Below are positions 42,120-50,480 of a stretch of 64,000 bases of DNA, piece after piece; position 1 is the stretch's first letter, and each line of letters begins with the position of its first letter. The DNA comes from JBGSUZ01 sp964404895 (GTDB taxonomy: Bacteria > Bacillota > Clostridia > Peptostreptococcales > Acidaminobacteraceae): assembly GCA_964404895.1 (NCBI GenBank), contig CAYOLV010000006.1:139669-203668 (forward strand). The letters run 5' to 3'. The notes beneath the pieces are model-generated. The model did not search any database and was not told where the DNA came from. It worked only from the letters and a program-made list of their open reading frames with translations. The translations under genes were made by a program, and so were the position numbers.

Positions 42120-42839
42120 CTACTTTAATGGATTTTTAGAAGGCATTCCAGCCTTTCTAGGGTAATTTTTAGGAGTATCTTTTACTTTTTTTACCAAAAC
42201 CAAATTGTGCTTGAGGTCACTGAAAGGTACAGTCCCCTCAACAATGCTTTCTATCTCTCCACCTAGTAATTCAATTGCTCTTTTGGCATCTTCAATTTCA
42301 TTTTGTGCATCCTGTGTTTTTTGAGCAATAAAGTAGCCACCCACTTTAACATACGGAATACAATATTCACTTAAGGTGCTCATATTTGCAACCGCTCGAG
42401 AAACAACAATATCGTATTGCTGTCTGTATTCCGGGTTCCCTGCACCATCTTCAGCTCTTGAATGCAAGTAAGTCACCTGATTGAACCTCAGTGTCTCACC
42501 TACTAACTTTAAATAATTAATTCTTTTATTCAAAGAGTCTAAAAGTGTTACATCAATTGAGCGATCATAGATTTTTAAAGGGACCCCTGGAAATCCGCCT
42601 CCAGTTCCAAGATCCAATATTTTTTTTCCACTAAAAGACAGACCACTCTTGAGGCAAGACAAAGAGTCTAAGAAATGCTTAATAATAATTTCTCTTTCCT
42701 CTGTAATCGCAGTTAAATTAATTTTTTCATTCCACTCGACTAAAAGATTCTTAAAAACAAAAAAATCGTTCAGTACTTCAACCGTAGGGGCTAAGCCCAT
42801 TTCCAACATGCCCTTTTCTAAAAGTTCTCTACTTTCCAT
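42120..42839 (-). CDS. rsmG: 16S rRNA (guanine527-N7)-methyltransferase
   Basis: 239 residues. WNEKINLTAITEEREI and the SAM-binding motif ILDLGTGGGFPGVPLKI are typical, with VVSRAVANMSTL further on. RsmG (GidB) methylates G527 in 16S rRNA; its loss can give low-level streptomycin resistance. It is three bases after mnmG and eight bases before the noc-like gene, the standard order. Confidence 0.96.
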   Translation of the reverse strand: MESRELLEKGMLEMGLAPTVEVLNDFFVFKNLLVEWNEKINLTAITEEREIIIKHFLDSLSCLKSGLSFSGKKILDLGTGGGFPGVPLKIYDRSIDVTLLDSLNKRINYLKLVGETLRFNQVTYLHSRAEDGAGNPEYRQQYDIVVSRAVANMSTLSEYCIPYVKVGGYFIAQKTQDAQNEIEDAKRAIELLGGEIESIVEGTVPFSDLKHNLVLVKKVKDTPKNYPRKAGMPSKNPLK

Positions 42840-42842
42840 CGT

Positions 42843-44723
42843 TTAGCCCTTCTTTCGTCTAAGCTGTTCTAAATAAACTAAGAGTACTGATATATCAGCT
42901 GGAGAAACACCCGAAATTCTTGAAGCTTGTCCTATTGATGCGGGCTTGAGCTGATTAAGTTTCTGACGCGCTTCTAATCTTAATCCTTCAATACCTGAAT
43001 AATCAATACTTGGGGACAATATTTTGTTTTCAAGTTGTTTAAACTTATCCACTTGGGCCAACTGTTTTGCAATATACCCTTCGTACTTAATTTGGACCTC
43101 GCATTGTTTATATACATCTTCCCGCATGAAGGGTCTTTCTAGGTCTACGACTTCTAAATCTTTATAACCAATTTCAGGTCGGCGCAAGAGTTCAAATAGG
43201 CTCATACTTCCCGTCAAAGGTGAACTATTTATTTGCTCTAAGATAGGATTTATCACATCTGCTCTAATTGAGGTCTTCTTAAGTCGCTCCATTTCACGTG
43301 AAACCAAGTCAATTTTATCCTGAACTTTTAAATAACGCATTTCAGTAGCCAAACCTAATTGATAACTTCTTTCAGTTAATCTCAAATCTGCATTATCTTG
43401 TCTTAAGATCAGGCGATATTCACAACGAGAGGTCATCATTCGGTAAGGTTCATTCGTCCCCTTAATCACCAAATCATCAATCAAAACGCCTATATAACCC
43501 TCAGACCTGTCTAATATGAATGGCTCTAACTTCTTAACTTTTAAAGCCGCATTGATCCCCGCCATTAAACCTTGCGCCGCAGCTTCTTCATAACCAGAAG
43601 ATCCGTTAAACTGGCCTGCTGAAAATAATCCTGAAATATTTTTAAATTCTAAGCCTAAAGTCAATTGAAGTGGATCGATACAATCGTATTCAATGGCATA
43701 GGCAGGTCTCATAATTTCCACAGCTTCCATACCTGGAATTGTTCTCATAAATGCAACCTGAACATCTTCAGGCATACTTGTGGACATGCCCTGCACATAC
43801 ATTTCAACTGTTTCAGCACCTTCTGGCTCAATAAAGAGTTGATGTCTTTCTTTATCTGCAAATCGATTGATCTTATCTTCAATTGAAGGACAGTACCGTG
43901 GTCCAGTTCCTTCAATTTGACCGCCATACATAGCTGAACGGTGTAAATTTTCATTTAAGACTCTGTGTGTTTCAGGGTTCGTATAGGTCAACCAACAAGG
44001 TATTTCATTAAATGTCACTTTATCATTCAAGAATGAAAAAGGAACAACCTCTGAATCGCCCCACTGGACTTCCATATGGTCATAATTTAAGGTTTTTGCA
44101 TTGACTCTGGCAGGTGTACCTGTTTTGAAACGTCTCATTTCAATGCCGTTTTTCTCAAGAGAAGCCGTTAGCTGTAATGAAGGCGACAAGCCGTTAGGAC
44201 CACTCTGAAAAATAGAACTGCCGATAAATATTTTCCCGCCTAAATAGGTCCCGGTCGCCAATACCACCGTTTCGCAACTGTAATAGGCTCCTGTACTGGT
44301 CACTACCCCTTTAATCTTTCCGTTCTCAACATCAATTTCGATGACTTCCCCTTGTTTAAGCGTCAAATTTTCTGTTGACTCAATCACTTTCTTCATTTCA
44401 ATGTGATAACGGGTTTTATCTGCTTGAGCACGCAAGGAATGAACTGCTGGGCCTTTTCCTGTATTGAGCATTTTACTTTGCAGTAAAGTTTTGTCAATAT
44501 TTAAACCCATTTCTCCGCCCAAAGCATCTATTTCTCTGACCAAGTGACCTTTTCCAGTCCCTCCAATAGAAGGGTTGCACGGCATCATGGCAACAGAATC
44601 CAAATTTATAGAAAACATCAACGTCTTAACACCCATTCTAGCCGATGCCAGTGCTGCTTCGCATCCTGCGTGACCGGCGCCAATAACAATGACGTCATAA
44701 TGACCTGCATTAAACTGATCCAA
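42843..44723 (-). CDS. mnmG: tRNA uridine-5-carboxymethylaminomethyl synthesis enzyme MnmG
   Basis: 626 residues. FAD-binding N terminus VIVIGAGHAGCEAALASARMG, then MPCNPSIGGTGKGHLVREID, ATGTYLGGKI and GQFNGSSGYEEAAAQGLMAG as in GidA/MnmG. With MnmE it modifies wobble U34 of tRNAs. A parS-like sequence (43290-43305) lies inside the gene. The ATG lies 14 bases after the mnmE stop. Confidence 0.97.
   Translation of the reverse strand: MDQFNAGHYDVIVIGAGHAGCEAALASARMGVKTLMFSINLDSVAMMPCNPSIGGTGKGHLVREIDALGGEMGLNIDKTLLQSKMLNTGKGPAVHSLRAQADKTRYHIEMKKVIESTENLTLKQGEVIEIDVENGKIKGVVTSTGAYYSCETVVLATGTYLGGKIFIGSSIFQSGPNGLSPSLQLTASLEKNGIEMRRFKTGTPARVNAKTLNYDHMEVQWGDSEVVPFSFLNDKVTFNEIPCWLTYTNPETHRVLNENLHRSAMYGGQIEGTGPRYCPSIEDKINRFADKERHQLFIEPEGAETVEMYVQGMSTSMPEDVQVAFMRTIPGMEAVEIMRPAYAIEYDCIDPLQLTLGLEFKNISGLFSAGQFNGSSGYEEAAAQGLMAGINAALKVKKLEPFILDRSEGYIGVLIDDLVIKGTNEPYRMMTSRCEYRLILRQDNADLRLTERSYQLGLATEMRYLKVQDKIDLVSREMERLKKTSIRADVINPILEQINSSPLTGSMSLFELLRRPEIGYKDLEVVDLERPFMREDVYKQCEVQIKYEGYIAKQLAQVDKFKQLENKILSPSIDYSGIEGLRLEARQKLNQLKPASIGQASRISGVSPADISVLLVYLEQLRRKKG
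43290..43305. promoter_or_regulatory. Possible parS site 3 inside mnmG
   Basis: CATTTCACGTGAAACC keeps the core TTTCACGTGAAA and matches 13 of 16 consensus positions. It would encode normal mnmG residues, so it may be chance, but it lies within 2 kb of a perfect site. Confidence 0.55.
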
Positions 44724-44737
44724 AAGCTACCTCCTAT

Positions 44738-46117
44738 TTACTTTCCTAGACAGAAATTACTAAATATTTTATTAATCAAGTCCTCTTCTAAAGATTCCCC
44801 TGTAATTTCCCCAAGATACTCGTATACATTTTTAACATCGACTTGTATAAAATCATAAGGCATGCCAGACTCCGTTACTTTTATAGCGTCTACAATCGCC
44901 TGATCTGCTTTTTTCAATGCATTCACGTGTCTTGCATTAGATACTAAAGCTTGCTCTTTAAATTGAATGCCACCGTAAACCATCTCTGCAATAGCCTCTT
45001 CTAACGCTTCAATACCTTCTTCCATCAACACAGAAGTTTGCACAATAGGATGATGACCCATCAAGGTCGTCACTTCATCTAAGTCCAGCACCATGCCTAA
45101 ATCACTCTTATTGATAATCGTGATCGCCTTCTTTTCTTTTAAATACCCAATTATTTCTCTGTCATCCTCGCTTAAAGGTTGATCCGCACTAAGTACGAAA
45201 ATAACCAAATCTGCTTTGTTAAAGAAAAGGCGACTGCGTTCAACACCCATTTTTTCCACCAGATCTTCAGTCTCCCGAATACCTGCTGTATCTACTAGTT
45301 TCAACGCTATCCCTTTGATTTGAATATATTCTTCAATCGCATCTCGCGTCGTTCCTGGAATATCTGTGACGATGGCTCTCGCCTCTTTTAAAAGGGCATT
45401 CAACAGTGAAGATTTGCCTACATTAGGTTTCCCAACAATGACCGTACTCAAACCTTCTCTTACAATTCTCCCCGATTCACTGTTTTTCAGCAACTTGCCA
45501 ATCCCAGTTTGTACAGATTTAAAGCGCTCTAATACCTCGCTGTACGTGATTTCTTCAATATCTTCTTCCGGGTAGTCTATACTGACTTCCAAATTCGCCA
45601 TGACACTGACAAGTTCTTCTCGAAGGGCTGCAACGTTTTGTGAAAGCTTCCCTTCTAGTTGACTATAAGCTAAGTCAAACCCGTCTGGCGTTTTGGCACT
45701 GATTAAATCCATCACAGACTCTGCCTGGGCCAAATCTAGCCGTCCATTTAGAAACGCCCGCTTGGTAAATTCACCTGTTTCTGCCATCCTTATACCTTTT
45801 GACAGCATCAATCCCATGACTCTTCTGAGAGGAACCATTCCCCCATGACATTGTATTTCTACCATGTCTTCTCTTGTATAGGTTTTTGGCGCAAACATAG
45901 GTACTGCCATCACTTCATCAATAATTTGATCTCCGTCATAAATATGTCCATACACCAATCTTTTATCGTCATTTAAATCAAATGCATGACCCCTCTTTGA
46001 TTTAAAGACCTCAGAAACAATTTCAATGACACCTTGGCCGCTTAATCTGATAATACCAATTGCACCTTCACCAGCAGCTGTTGCAATTGCTACAATGGGT
46101 TCATCCAAGTAATTCAT
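44738..46117 (-). CDS. mnmE: tRNA modification GTPase MnmE
   Basis: About 459 residues. The N-terminal domain contains IVAIATAAGEGAIGIIRLSG, the GTPase domain has GKPNVGKSSLLN, DIPGTTRD and NKSD, and the protein ends with the characteristic CLGK (catalytic cysteine). It works in complex with MnmG. I choose the ATG at 46117 with AGGTG four bases ahead; this gives the normal family length. The ATG at 46135 has no ribosome site. Confidence 0.97.
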   Translation of the reverse strand: MNYLDEPIVAIATAAGEGAIGIIRLSGQGVIEIVSEVFKSKRGHAFDLNDDKRLVYGHIYDGDQIIDEVMAVPMFAPKTYTREDMVEIQCHGGMVPLRRVMGLMLSKGIRMAETGEFTKRAFLNGRLDLAQAESVMDLISAKTPDGFDLAYSQLEGKLSQNVAALREELVSVMANLEVSIDYPEEDIEEITYSEVLERFKSVQTGIGKLLKNSESGRIVREGLSTVIVGKPNVGKSSLLNALLKEARAIVTDIPGTTRDAIEEYIQIKGIALKLVDTAGIRETEDLVEKMGVERSRLFFNKADLVIFVLSADQPLSEDDREIIGYLKEKKAITIINKSDLGMVLDLDEVTTLMGHHPIVQTSVLMEEGIEALEEAIAEMVYGGIQFKEQALVSNARHVNALKKADQAIVDAIKVTESGMPYDFIQVDVKNVYEYLGEITGESLEEDLINKIFSNFCLGK

Positions 46118-46144
46118 GAGACACCTACTTTCCATACAATAGAT

Positions 46145-46169
46145 AAAAACCCAGCATACACTGGGTTTT
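46145..46169 (-). terminator. Rho-independent terminator after jag
   Basis: On the minus strand AAAACCCAG-TGTATG-CTGGGTTTT followed by T, about ten bases after the jag stop. It separates rpmH-to-jag from mnmE-to-noc. Confidence 0.82.
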
Positions 46170-46176
46170 ATATGAT

Positions 46177-46797
46177 TTATTTATTTAAGAAAATAATAAC
46201 TTTTCTAAATGGTTCTTCGCCTTCACTTCTTGTGCTTACATAAGGATTACTTTGAAGAGATGAATGTATAATTCTTCTCTCATATGGATTCATAGGCTCC
46301 AAAATAATATCTTTCCTCATTTTTTTAGCCTTATATGCTAAGCGATTTGCCAATTTTTCCAGAGTATCTTTTCTTTTTTCTCTGTAATTTTCTGTATCCA
46401 ATACAACTCTGATGTAGTCTTCACGATCTTTATTGACCACTAAACTTACCAAATATTGTAACGAATCTAAAGTTTGACCTCTTCTGCCGATCAAGACTGC
46501 CATATCTGCGCCATCTACGCTCACATAAAGGTCTTTTCCATCTAAACGTGTTGTAATTTTACCAACAATATTCATTTTATCAAAGACATCTTCTAAAAAT
46601 TGTTTTGCCTTACGATCGCTATCTTCTTTTAATGTAACCTTAATTCTGGCTTCTTTCCCGCCGATAAGGCCCAAAATAGCTTTTTTAGGCTCATCAAGAA
46701 TTTCTACATGAACTTCTTCTTGCTTCGCATTCAAATCAATAAGAGCAAGTTTTAATGCTTCTTCTACTGTCTTGGCTGTCTTTTCAACGGTAAACAT
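46177..46797 (-). CDS. jag: RNA-binding protein Jag (KhpB)
   Basis: 206 residues in three parts: a Jag-N domain (about 1-50, with FTVEKTAKTVEEAL), a KH domain (about 75-145, with VLIGRRGQTLDSLQYLVSL) and an R3H domain (about 150-206, with MNPYERRIIHSSLQ). It binds RNA and affects cell elongation in several Firmicutes. It starts two bases after the yidC stop. Confidence 0.95.
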   Translation of the reverse strand: MFTVEKTAKTVEEALKLALIDLNAKQEEVHVEILDEPKKAILGLIGGKEARIKVTLKEDSDRKAKQFLEDVFDKMNIVGKITTRLDGKDLYVSVDGADMAVLIGRRGQTLDSLQYLVSLVVNKDREDYIRVVLDTENYREKRKDTLEKLANRLAYKAKKMRKDIILEPMNPYERRIIHSSLQSNPYVSTRSEGEEPFRKVIIFLNK

Positions 46798-46799
46798 GT

Positions 46800-47507
46800 C
46801 TATTTAGACTCCTCCTTGCGCATCGAACTGAAAACCATTTGCTGCACGATTGAGAATAACGTACTAACTACCCAATAAACCATTAAACCTGCAGATAGTC
46901 CTTGAGACATGAAAAGGATCATAATTGGGAAAATGTTATTCATCATTTTCATCTGATCATTCACTTCTTGACCTTTATACATGCTTGTCATCTGGAAGTA
47001 AGTTAAAACGGCTGCAATAATTGGCATTAATCCTGGCATCCCAGCTAAAAATGTAGGAGCTGTAGGAAAAATTAAACCAATTGTATCAGGTAGCGCTAAA
47101 TCTTTGACCCATAAAAACCCTTTTGTAAGAGCTTCATTAGACAAAGGTGCACCGTGAAGCAATACATATTTTGCAGGTTGTTTCAATGTCCCAAATAATG
47201 CAAAGATAATTGGCATTTGTATTAAAATAGGAAGACATCCTGCTAATGGATTAACCTTATGCACTTGATATAACTCAAGCGTCTTCGTATTCAACATTTC
47301 TTTATCATTTTTATATTTTTCTTGAATTTCTTTCAATTTTGGCTGGACAGCTTGCATTTCTCTAGAAGACTTGATTTGTGCAGCATTTAACGGGAACAGT
47401 AACAATTTAACAAATATCGTAAACAATACGATTGAAAATGCATAGTTACCAATAAAACCGTAAATTAAGCCCAAAAGTTGGCCTAATAAAGTATATAAAA
47501 AACTCAA
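46800..47507 (-). CDS. yidC: Membrane protein insertase YidC (Oxa1/SpoIIIJ type)
   Basis: About 235 residues, five helices, short Gram-positive type. LLFPLNAAQIKSSREMQ, MQPKLKEIQEKY-like and NPLAGCLPILIQMPIIFALFG regions fit. The N terminus lacks the lipoprotein cysteine seen in Bacillus members. I use TTG at 47507, with GGGAGG eight bases ahead; the GTG at 47522 lies over that ribosome site. Confidence 0.95.
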   Translation of the reverse strand: MSFLYTLLGQLLGLIYGFIGNYAFSIVLFTIFVKLLLFPLNAAQIKSSREMQAVQPKLKEIQEKYKNDKEMLNTKTLELYQVHKVNPLAGCLPILIQMPIIFALFGTLKQPAKYVLLHGAPLSNEALTKGFLWVKDLALPDTIGLIFPTAPTFLAGMPGLMPIIAAVLTYFQMTSMYKGQEVNDQMKMMNNIFPIMILFMSQGLSAGLMVYWVVSTLFSIVQQMVFSSMRKEESK

Positions 47508-47563
47508 CGTACTACCTCCCACTTGAAGTTAAACTTCAATCAACATACAATCTAATATATTTG

Positions 47564-47773
47564 TCATTTCAAAGGGTCATAGCCACCCGGATGGAGTGGA
47601 TGACACTTAAGAATTCTCTTCAAACCCAACCAGCTCCCTTTAAAGGGGCCGTATTTTTCAATGGCTTCATAAGTATATTGGGAACACGTTGGATAAAAAC
47701 GGCATCTCGGCCCTAAAAATGGCGAAATAAACTGCTTGTAAAACCGAATCATCAGTAACAAGATCTTTTTCAT
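47564..47773 (-). CDS. yidD: Membrane protein insertion efficiency factor YidD
   Basis: 69 residues with the YidD signature FYKQFISPFLGPRCRFYPTC, then SQYTYEAIEKYG and KCHPLHPGGYDPLK. It assists YidC in membrane insertion. It lies between rnpA and yidC, as in most bacteria. Confidence 0.96.
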   Translation of the reverse strand: MKKILLLMIRFYKQFISPFLGPRCRFYPTCSQYTYEAIEKYGPFKGSWLGLKRILKCHPLHPGGYDPLK

Positions 47774-47784
47774 CTTTAATACAC

Positions 47785-48108
47785 CTACTTTAAATCCTTC
47801 AATAGACGTTTGACTGACTTCTCCACTTCAGAATATTCCGCAGTGTTCATTCGCACGCGTGCAATGAATACTAAATCATACCCTTTTGTTTGTTTTACTA
47901 GGTTTAACCGATATGCCTCTTTGATCAATCGCTTTGCTCTATTTCTAACAACACTGTTTCCAACTTTTTTACTGACAGAATAGCCTACACGGTTAAATTC
48001 TAGTCCGTTTTCCAATTGGTACAGAACTACCAGTCGAGTTGCGTTCGATTTTCCTTTTTTATATACTTCCGAAAATTGACTGCTCTTTTTCAGCTTTTCC
48101 ACACTCAC
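47785..48108 (-). CDS. rnpA: Ribonuclease P protein component
   Basis: 107 residues. The RNR motif (VVRNRAKRLIKEAYRLN) and the N-terminal SVEKLKKSSQFSEVYKKGK match RnpA. It helps the RNase P RNA mature tRNA 5' ends. It follows rpmH, with a terminator-like hairpin between the two genes. Confidence 0.96.
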   Translation of the reverse strand: MSVEKLKKSSQFSEVYKKGKSNATRLVVLYQLENGLEFNRVGYSVSKKVGNSVVRNRAKRLIKEAYRLNLVKQTKGYDLVFIARVRMNTAEYSEVEKSVKRLLKDLK

Positions 48109-48136
48109 GGGAACCTCCGTAAAAGTCTATAATTGC

Positions 48137-48162
48137 AAAAAAAGACCACTTGTCGCGGTCTT
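48137..48162 (-). terminator. Terminator/attenuator between rpmH and rnpA
   Basis: On the minus strand AAGACC-GCGACAAGT-GGTCTT is followed by TTTTTT. The stem begins in the rpmH stop codon. It probably reduces read-through so that L34 is made in excess over RnpA. Confidence 0.8.
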
Positions 48163-48295
48163 AAGCAGTCAATTTCTTTCTTCCTTTTTGTCTACGAGCT
48201 CTTAAAACGTTTCTACCTGACGCAGTCTTCATTCTTTTTCTGAAGCCATGTTCAACTTTTCTTTGTCTCTTTTTAGGTTGATAAGTTCTTTTCAT
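48161..48295 (-). CDS. rpmH: 50S ribosomal protein L34
   Basis: 44 residues: MKRTYQPKKRQRKVEHGFR at the N terminus, then MKTASGRNVLRARRQKGRKK and a LTA end. It is very basic, of standard length, and begins with an ATG preceded by AAGGAGGTG. It is the first gene of the rpmH-rnpA-yidD-yidC-jag operon and is transcribed away from dnaA. Confidence 0.97.
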   Translation of the reverse strand: MKRTYQPKKRQRKVEHGFRKRMKTASGRNVLRARRQKGRKKLTA

Positions 48296-48366
48296 TAGAA
48301 AAACACCTCCTTGAATCATCAGTATATATAAATAATTCTATCACAAAACAAAAAGTCCGCTATGTC

Positions 48367-48395
48367 ATTATATAAGCGAAGACTCTATTTGTCAA
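48367..48395 (-). promoter_or_regulatory. Consensus sigma-A promoter of rpmH
   Basis: On the minus strand TTGACA and TATAAT, both perfect, are 17 bases apart, about 70 bases before the rpmH ATG. Confidence 0.88.
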
Positions 48396-48482
48396 TGGCT
48401 TTTACTTATTTAGTGCTCTTGATTCAAATCTCTCTTTATTATTATAAGGAAGATACTTATAAAATTTAATCCCGAGAACGAA

Positions 48483-48843
48483 TTATCCACAGGTAAATTG
48501 TATGTGGATAATTTTTTTCCAACGATTGAATTCCTGCCAGTATTTTGCTATGATAGTAACACATGTTGATAACTTAATATTTTTGTTCAATAAATTCACA
48601 GCTATCCACATTTTGTGGATAAACCTGTGAATATTTTTGATTATTTTGCTTAAAAACTCAAAAATCTATTGAAATTACCAAGTTGGTTATATTAATATAT
48701 CATTCTGTGGTTATGTTAACAGTCTGATGATTCTCATGTCATATATATACATTATCCACATTAATCACAACTGCCTGTTGATAATTCATATTATCAATTT
48801 GTCTGTTTTTTTGTCTCCATTAATGTGAATAGATTGTGGATAC
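48483..48843. other. oriC, upstream DnaA-box cluster (rpmH-dnaA gap)
   Basis: Between rpmH and dnaA the AT-rich gap contains perfect DnaA boxes at 48483-48491, 48503-48511 (minus), 48614-48622 (minus) and 48752-48760. One-mismatch boxes lie at 48564-48572, 48602-48610, 48776-48784 and 48835-48843. Several are paired head to head. No ORF is present. This matches the upstream half of a bipartite Firmicutes origin; it may also control dnaA itself. Confidence 0.9.
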
Positions 48844-48844
48844 T

Positions 48845-48850
48845 TATAAT
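48845..48850 (+). promoter_or_regulatory. Probable -10 element of dnaA
   Basis: TATAAT lies 31 bases before the dnaA ATG, immediately after a DnaA box (48835-48843), suggesting autoregulation. The -35 region is not convincing. Confidence 0.45.
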
Positions 48851-48881
48851 ATTCTTTTTATTTTTACCAGGGGGTTATTAC

Positions 48882-50231
48882 ATGAGTCTCAACGTGAAAG
48901 AAGTTTGGGATAAGACACTCAAGTTAATTAAAACGGAACTTACTGAAGTGAGTTTTAATACTTGGCTTAAAACCATCGATCCAATTTGCATCAAAGGCAA
49001 TAAATTTGTCCTTTCGGTGCCTAATGATTTCAACAAAGAGATTCTTGAAAATCGTTACGTCTCTCTGATTTCAAATGCAATTAAGCACGTTACAAGCAAA
49101 GATTATCAAATTGAATTCATCACACCTAACGAACTTTCAAAATACGAATTCAACGACCAATCGGAATCAAACTCACAAAGATTTAATCCGTCTCTTGAAT
49201 TTGACACACCTAGACTTAATGTCAAGTACGTCTTTGACGAATTTGTCATCGGCAATAGCAATCGCTTTGCCCATGCAGCTTCATTGGCTGTAGCAGAATC
49301 TCCGGCAAAAGCTTATAATCCTCTTTTCATTTACGGAGGGGTAGGTCTTGGGAAAACCCACTTAATGCATGCCATAGGACACTATATTTTAGAACAAAAC
49401 CCGAATTCAAAAGTTGTCTATGTCACCAGCGAGAAATTTACGAATGAGTTAATTAACTCCATTAAAGACGACAAAAACAGAGAATTTAGAGATAAATACA
49501 GAACTGTAGACGTTTTGCTTGTGGATGACATTCAATTTATTGCGGGCAAAGAACGTACAGAAGAAGAATTCTTCCATACATTTAATACCTTATATGAAGC
49601 AAATAAACAGATCGTTGTCTCCAGTGATCGTCCACCAAAGGAAATTCCAACATTGGAGGACAGACTTCGATCACGTTTCGAATGGGGTTTGATCACTGAT
49701 ATTCAAGCACCGGATTTTGAAACACGAATTGCAATCTTAAGAAAAAAAGCAGAAATAGACAGTATTTATATCCCTAATGACGTCTATGAATTTATTGCTA
49801 GAAAAATTAAATCCAATATTCGTGAACTAGAAGGAGCTTTAACTAGAATTATAGCTTACTCTTCTCTCACAAATAGAGAAATTTCTGCTGACCTTGCTGC
49901 AGAAGCTCTTAAAGACATTATTGCTTCTTCTAAACCGAAACAAGTCAATGCAGATTTGATAAAATCGGTAGTCTCTCAATTCTATAATCTGAAAGTTGAA
50001 GATTTTGAATCCAAGCGCCGTACACGTTCCATTTCATTCCCGCGTCAAATCGCAATGTATCTCTGTAGAGAGTTGACAGATATGTCTTTACCTAAAATTG
50101 GCGAAGAATTCGGTGGCCGTGACCATACGACGGTCATTCATGCCTATGACAAGATTACAAGGGATAAAGCCGCTGATAATCAATTCAAAATGCAACTTGA
50201 GAAACTTACGAAAGAAATACAAGGCGAATAA
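48882..50231 (+). CDS. dnaA: Chromosomal replication initiator DnaA
   Basis: About 449 residues. N-terminal domain I (VKEVWDKTLKLIKTELTEVS), a linker, the AAA+ domain with Walker A GGVGLGKTHLMHAIG and Walker B VLLVDDIQFIAGKE, and domain IV with the DnaA signature GRDHTTVIHAYDKI. I use the ATG at 48882 (AGGGGG seven bases ahead), which gives the normal N terminus; an in-frame start at 48825 would add a hydrophobic stretch and overlap the -10 element. Confidence 0.97.
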   Translation: MSLNVKEVWDKTLKLIKTELTEVSFNTWLKTIDPICIKGNKFVLSVPNDFNKEILENRYVSLISNAIKHVTSKDYQIEFITPNELSKYEFNDQSESNSQRFNPSLEFDTPRLNVKYVFDEFVIGNSNRFAHAASLAVAESPAKAYNPLFIYGGVGLGKTHLMHAIGHYILEQNPNSKVVYVTSEKFTNELINSIKDDKNREFRDKYRTVDVLLVDDIQFIAGKERTEEEFFHTFNTLYEANKQIVVSSDRPPKEIPTLEDRLRSRFEWGLITDIQAPDFETRIAILRKKAEIDSIYIPNDVYEFIARKIKSNIRELEGALTRIIAYSSLTNREISADLAAEALKDIIASSKPKQVNADLIKSVVSQFYNLKVEDFESKRRTRSISFPRQIAMYLCRELTDMSLPKIGEEFGGRDHTTVIHAYDKITRDKAADNQFKMQLEKLTKEIQGE

Positions 50232-50265
50232 TCCACAAAGTCCTGTCAATTATATTTAATCATTT

Positions 50266-50423
50266 TGTGGATAAAACAGCATTTTTATATGACCTCAATT
50301 GCACACCGATTTGAGGTCATATCTCTAATATTATCCACAGGCTAAAATTCGTTGAAATTCTTTCATTGCAAAGTCTACATGGGGTTTTCAACATATCCAC
50401 CGCCCCTACTACTATTACTAATA
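50266..50423. other. oriC, downstream part with DnaA boxes and unwinding element
   Basis: Between dnaA and dnaN lie perfect DnaA boxes at 50266-50274 (minus) and 50331-50339. A 12-bp perfect inverted repeat (50287-50298 with 50311-50322) separates them. Two weaker boxes, TTTTCAACA (50385-50393) and ATATCCACC (50393-50401), lead into a GC-rich CGCCCC and a series of CTA/TTA triplets (50406-50420), which read 3'-GAT/AAT on the other strand, like DnaA-trios. This is probably where the helix opens. Confidence 0.8.
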
Positions 50424-50480
50424 ACCTAATTTAATAATTAATCCAATTTTTTCGATCAAATCCAGAGGAGGTTTTCCACA

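Noticed and set aside
48825..48881. Upstream in-frame ATG for dnaA
   Set aside because: It would precede the TATAAT, add a hydrophobic stretch unlike any DnaA, and lacks a ribosome site.
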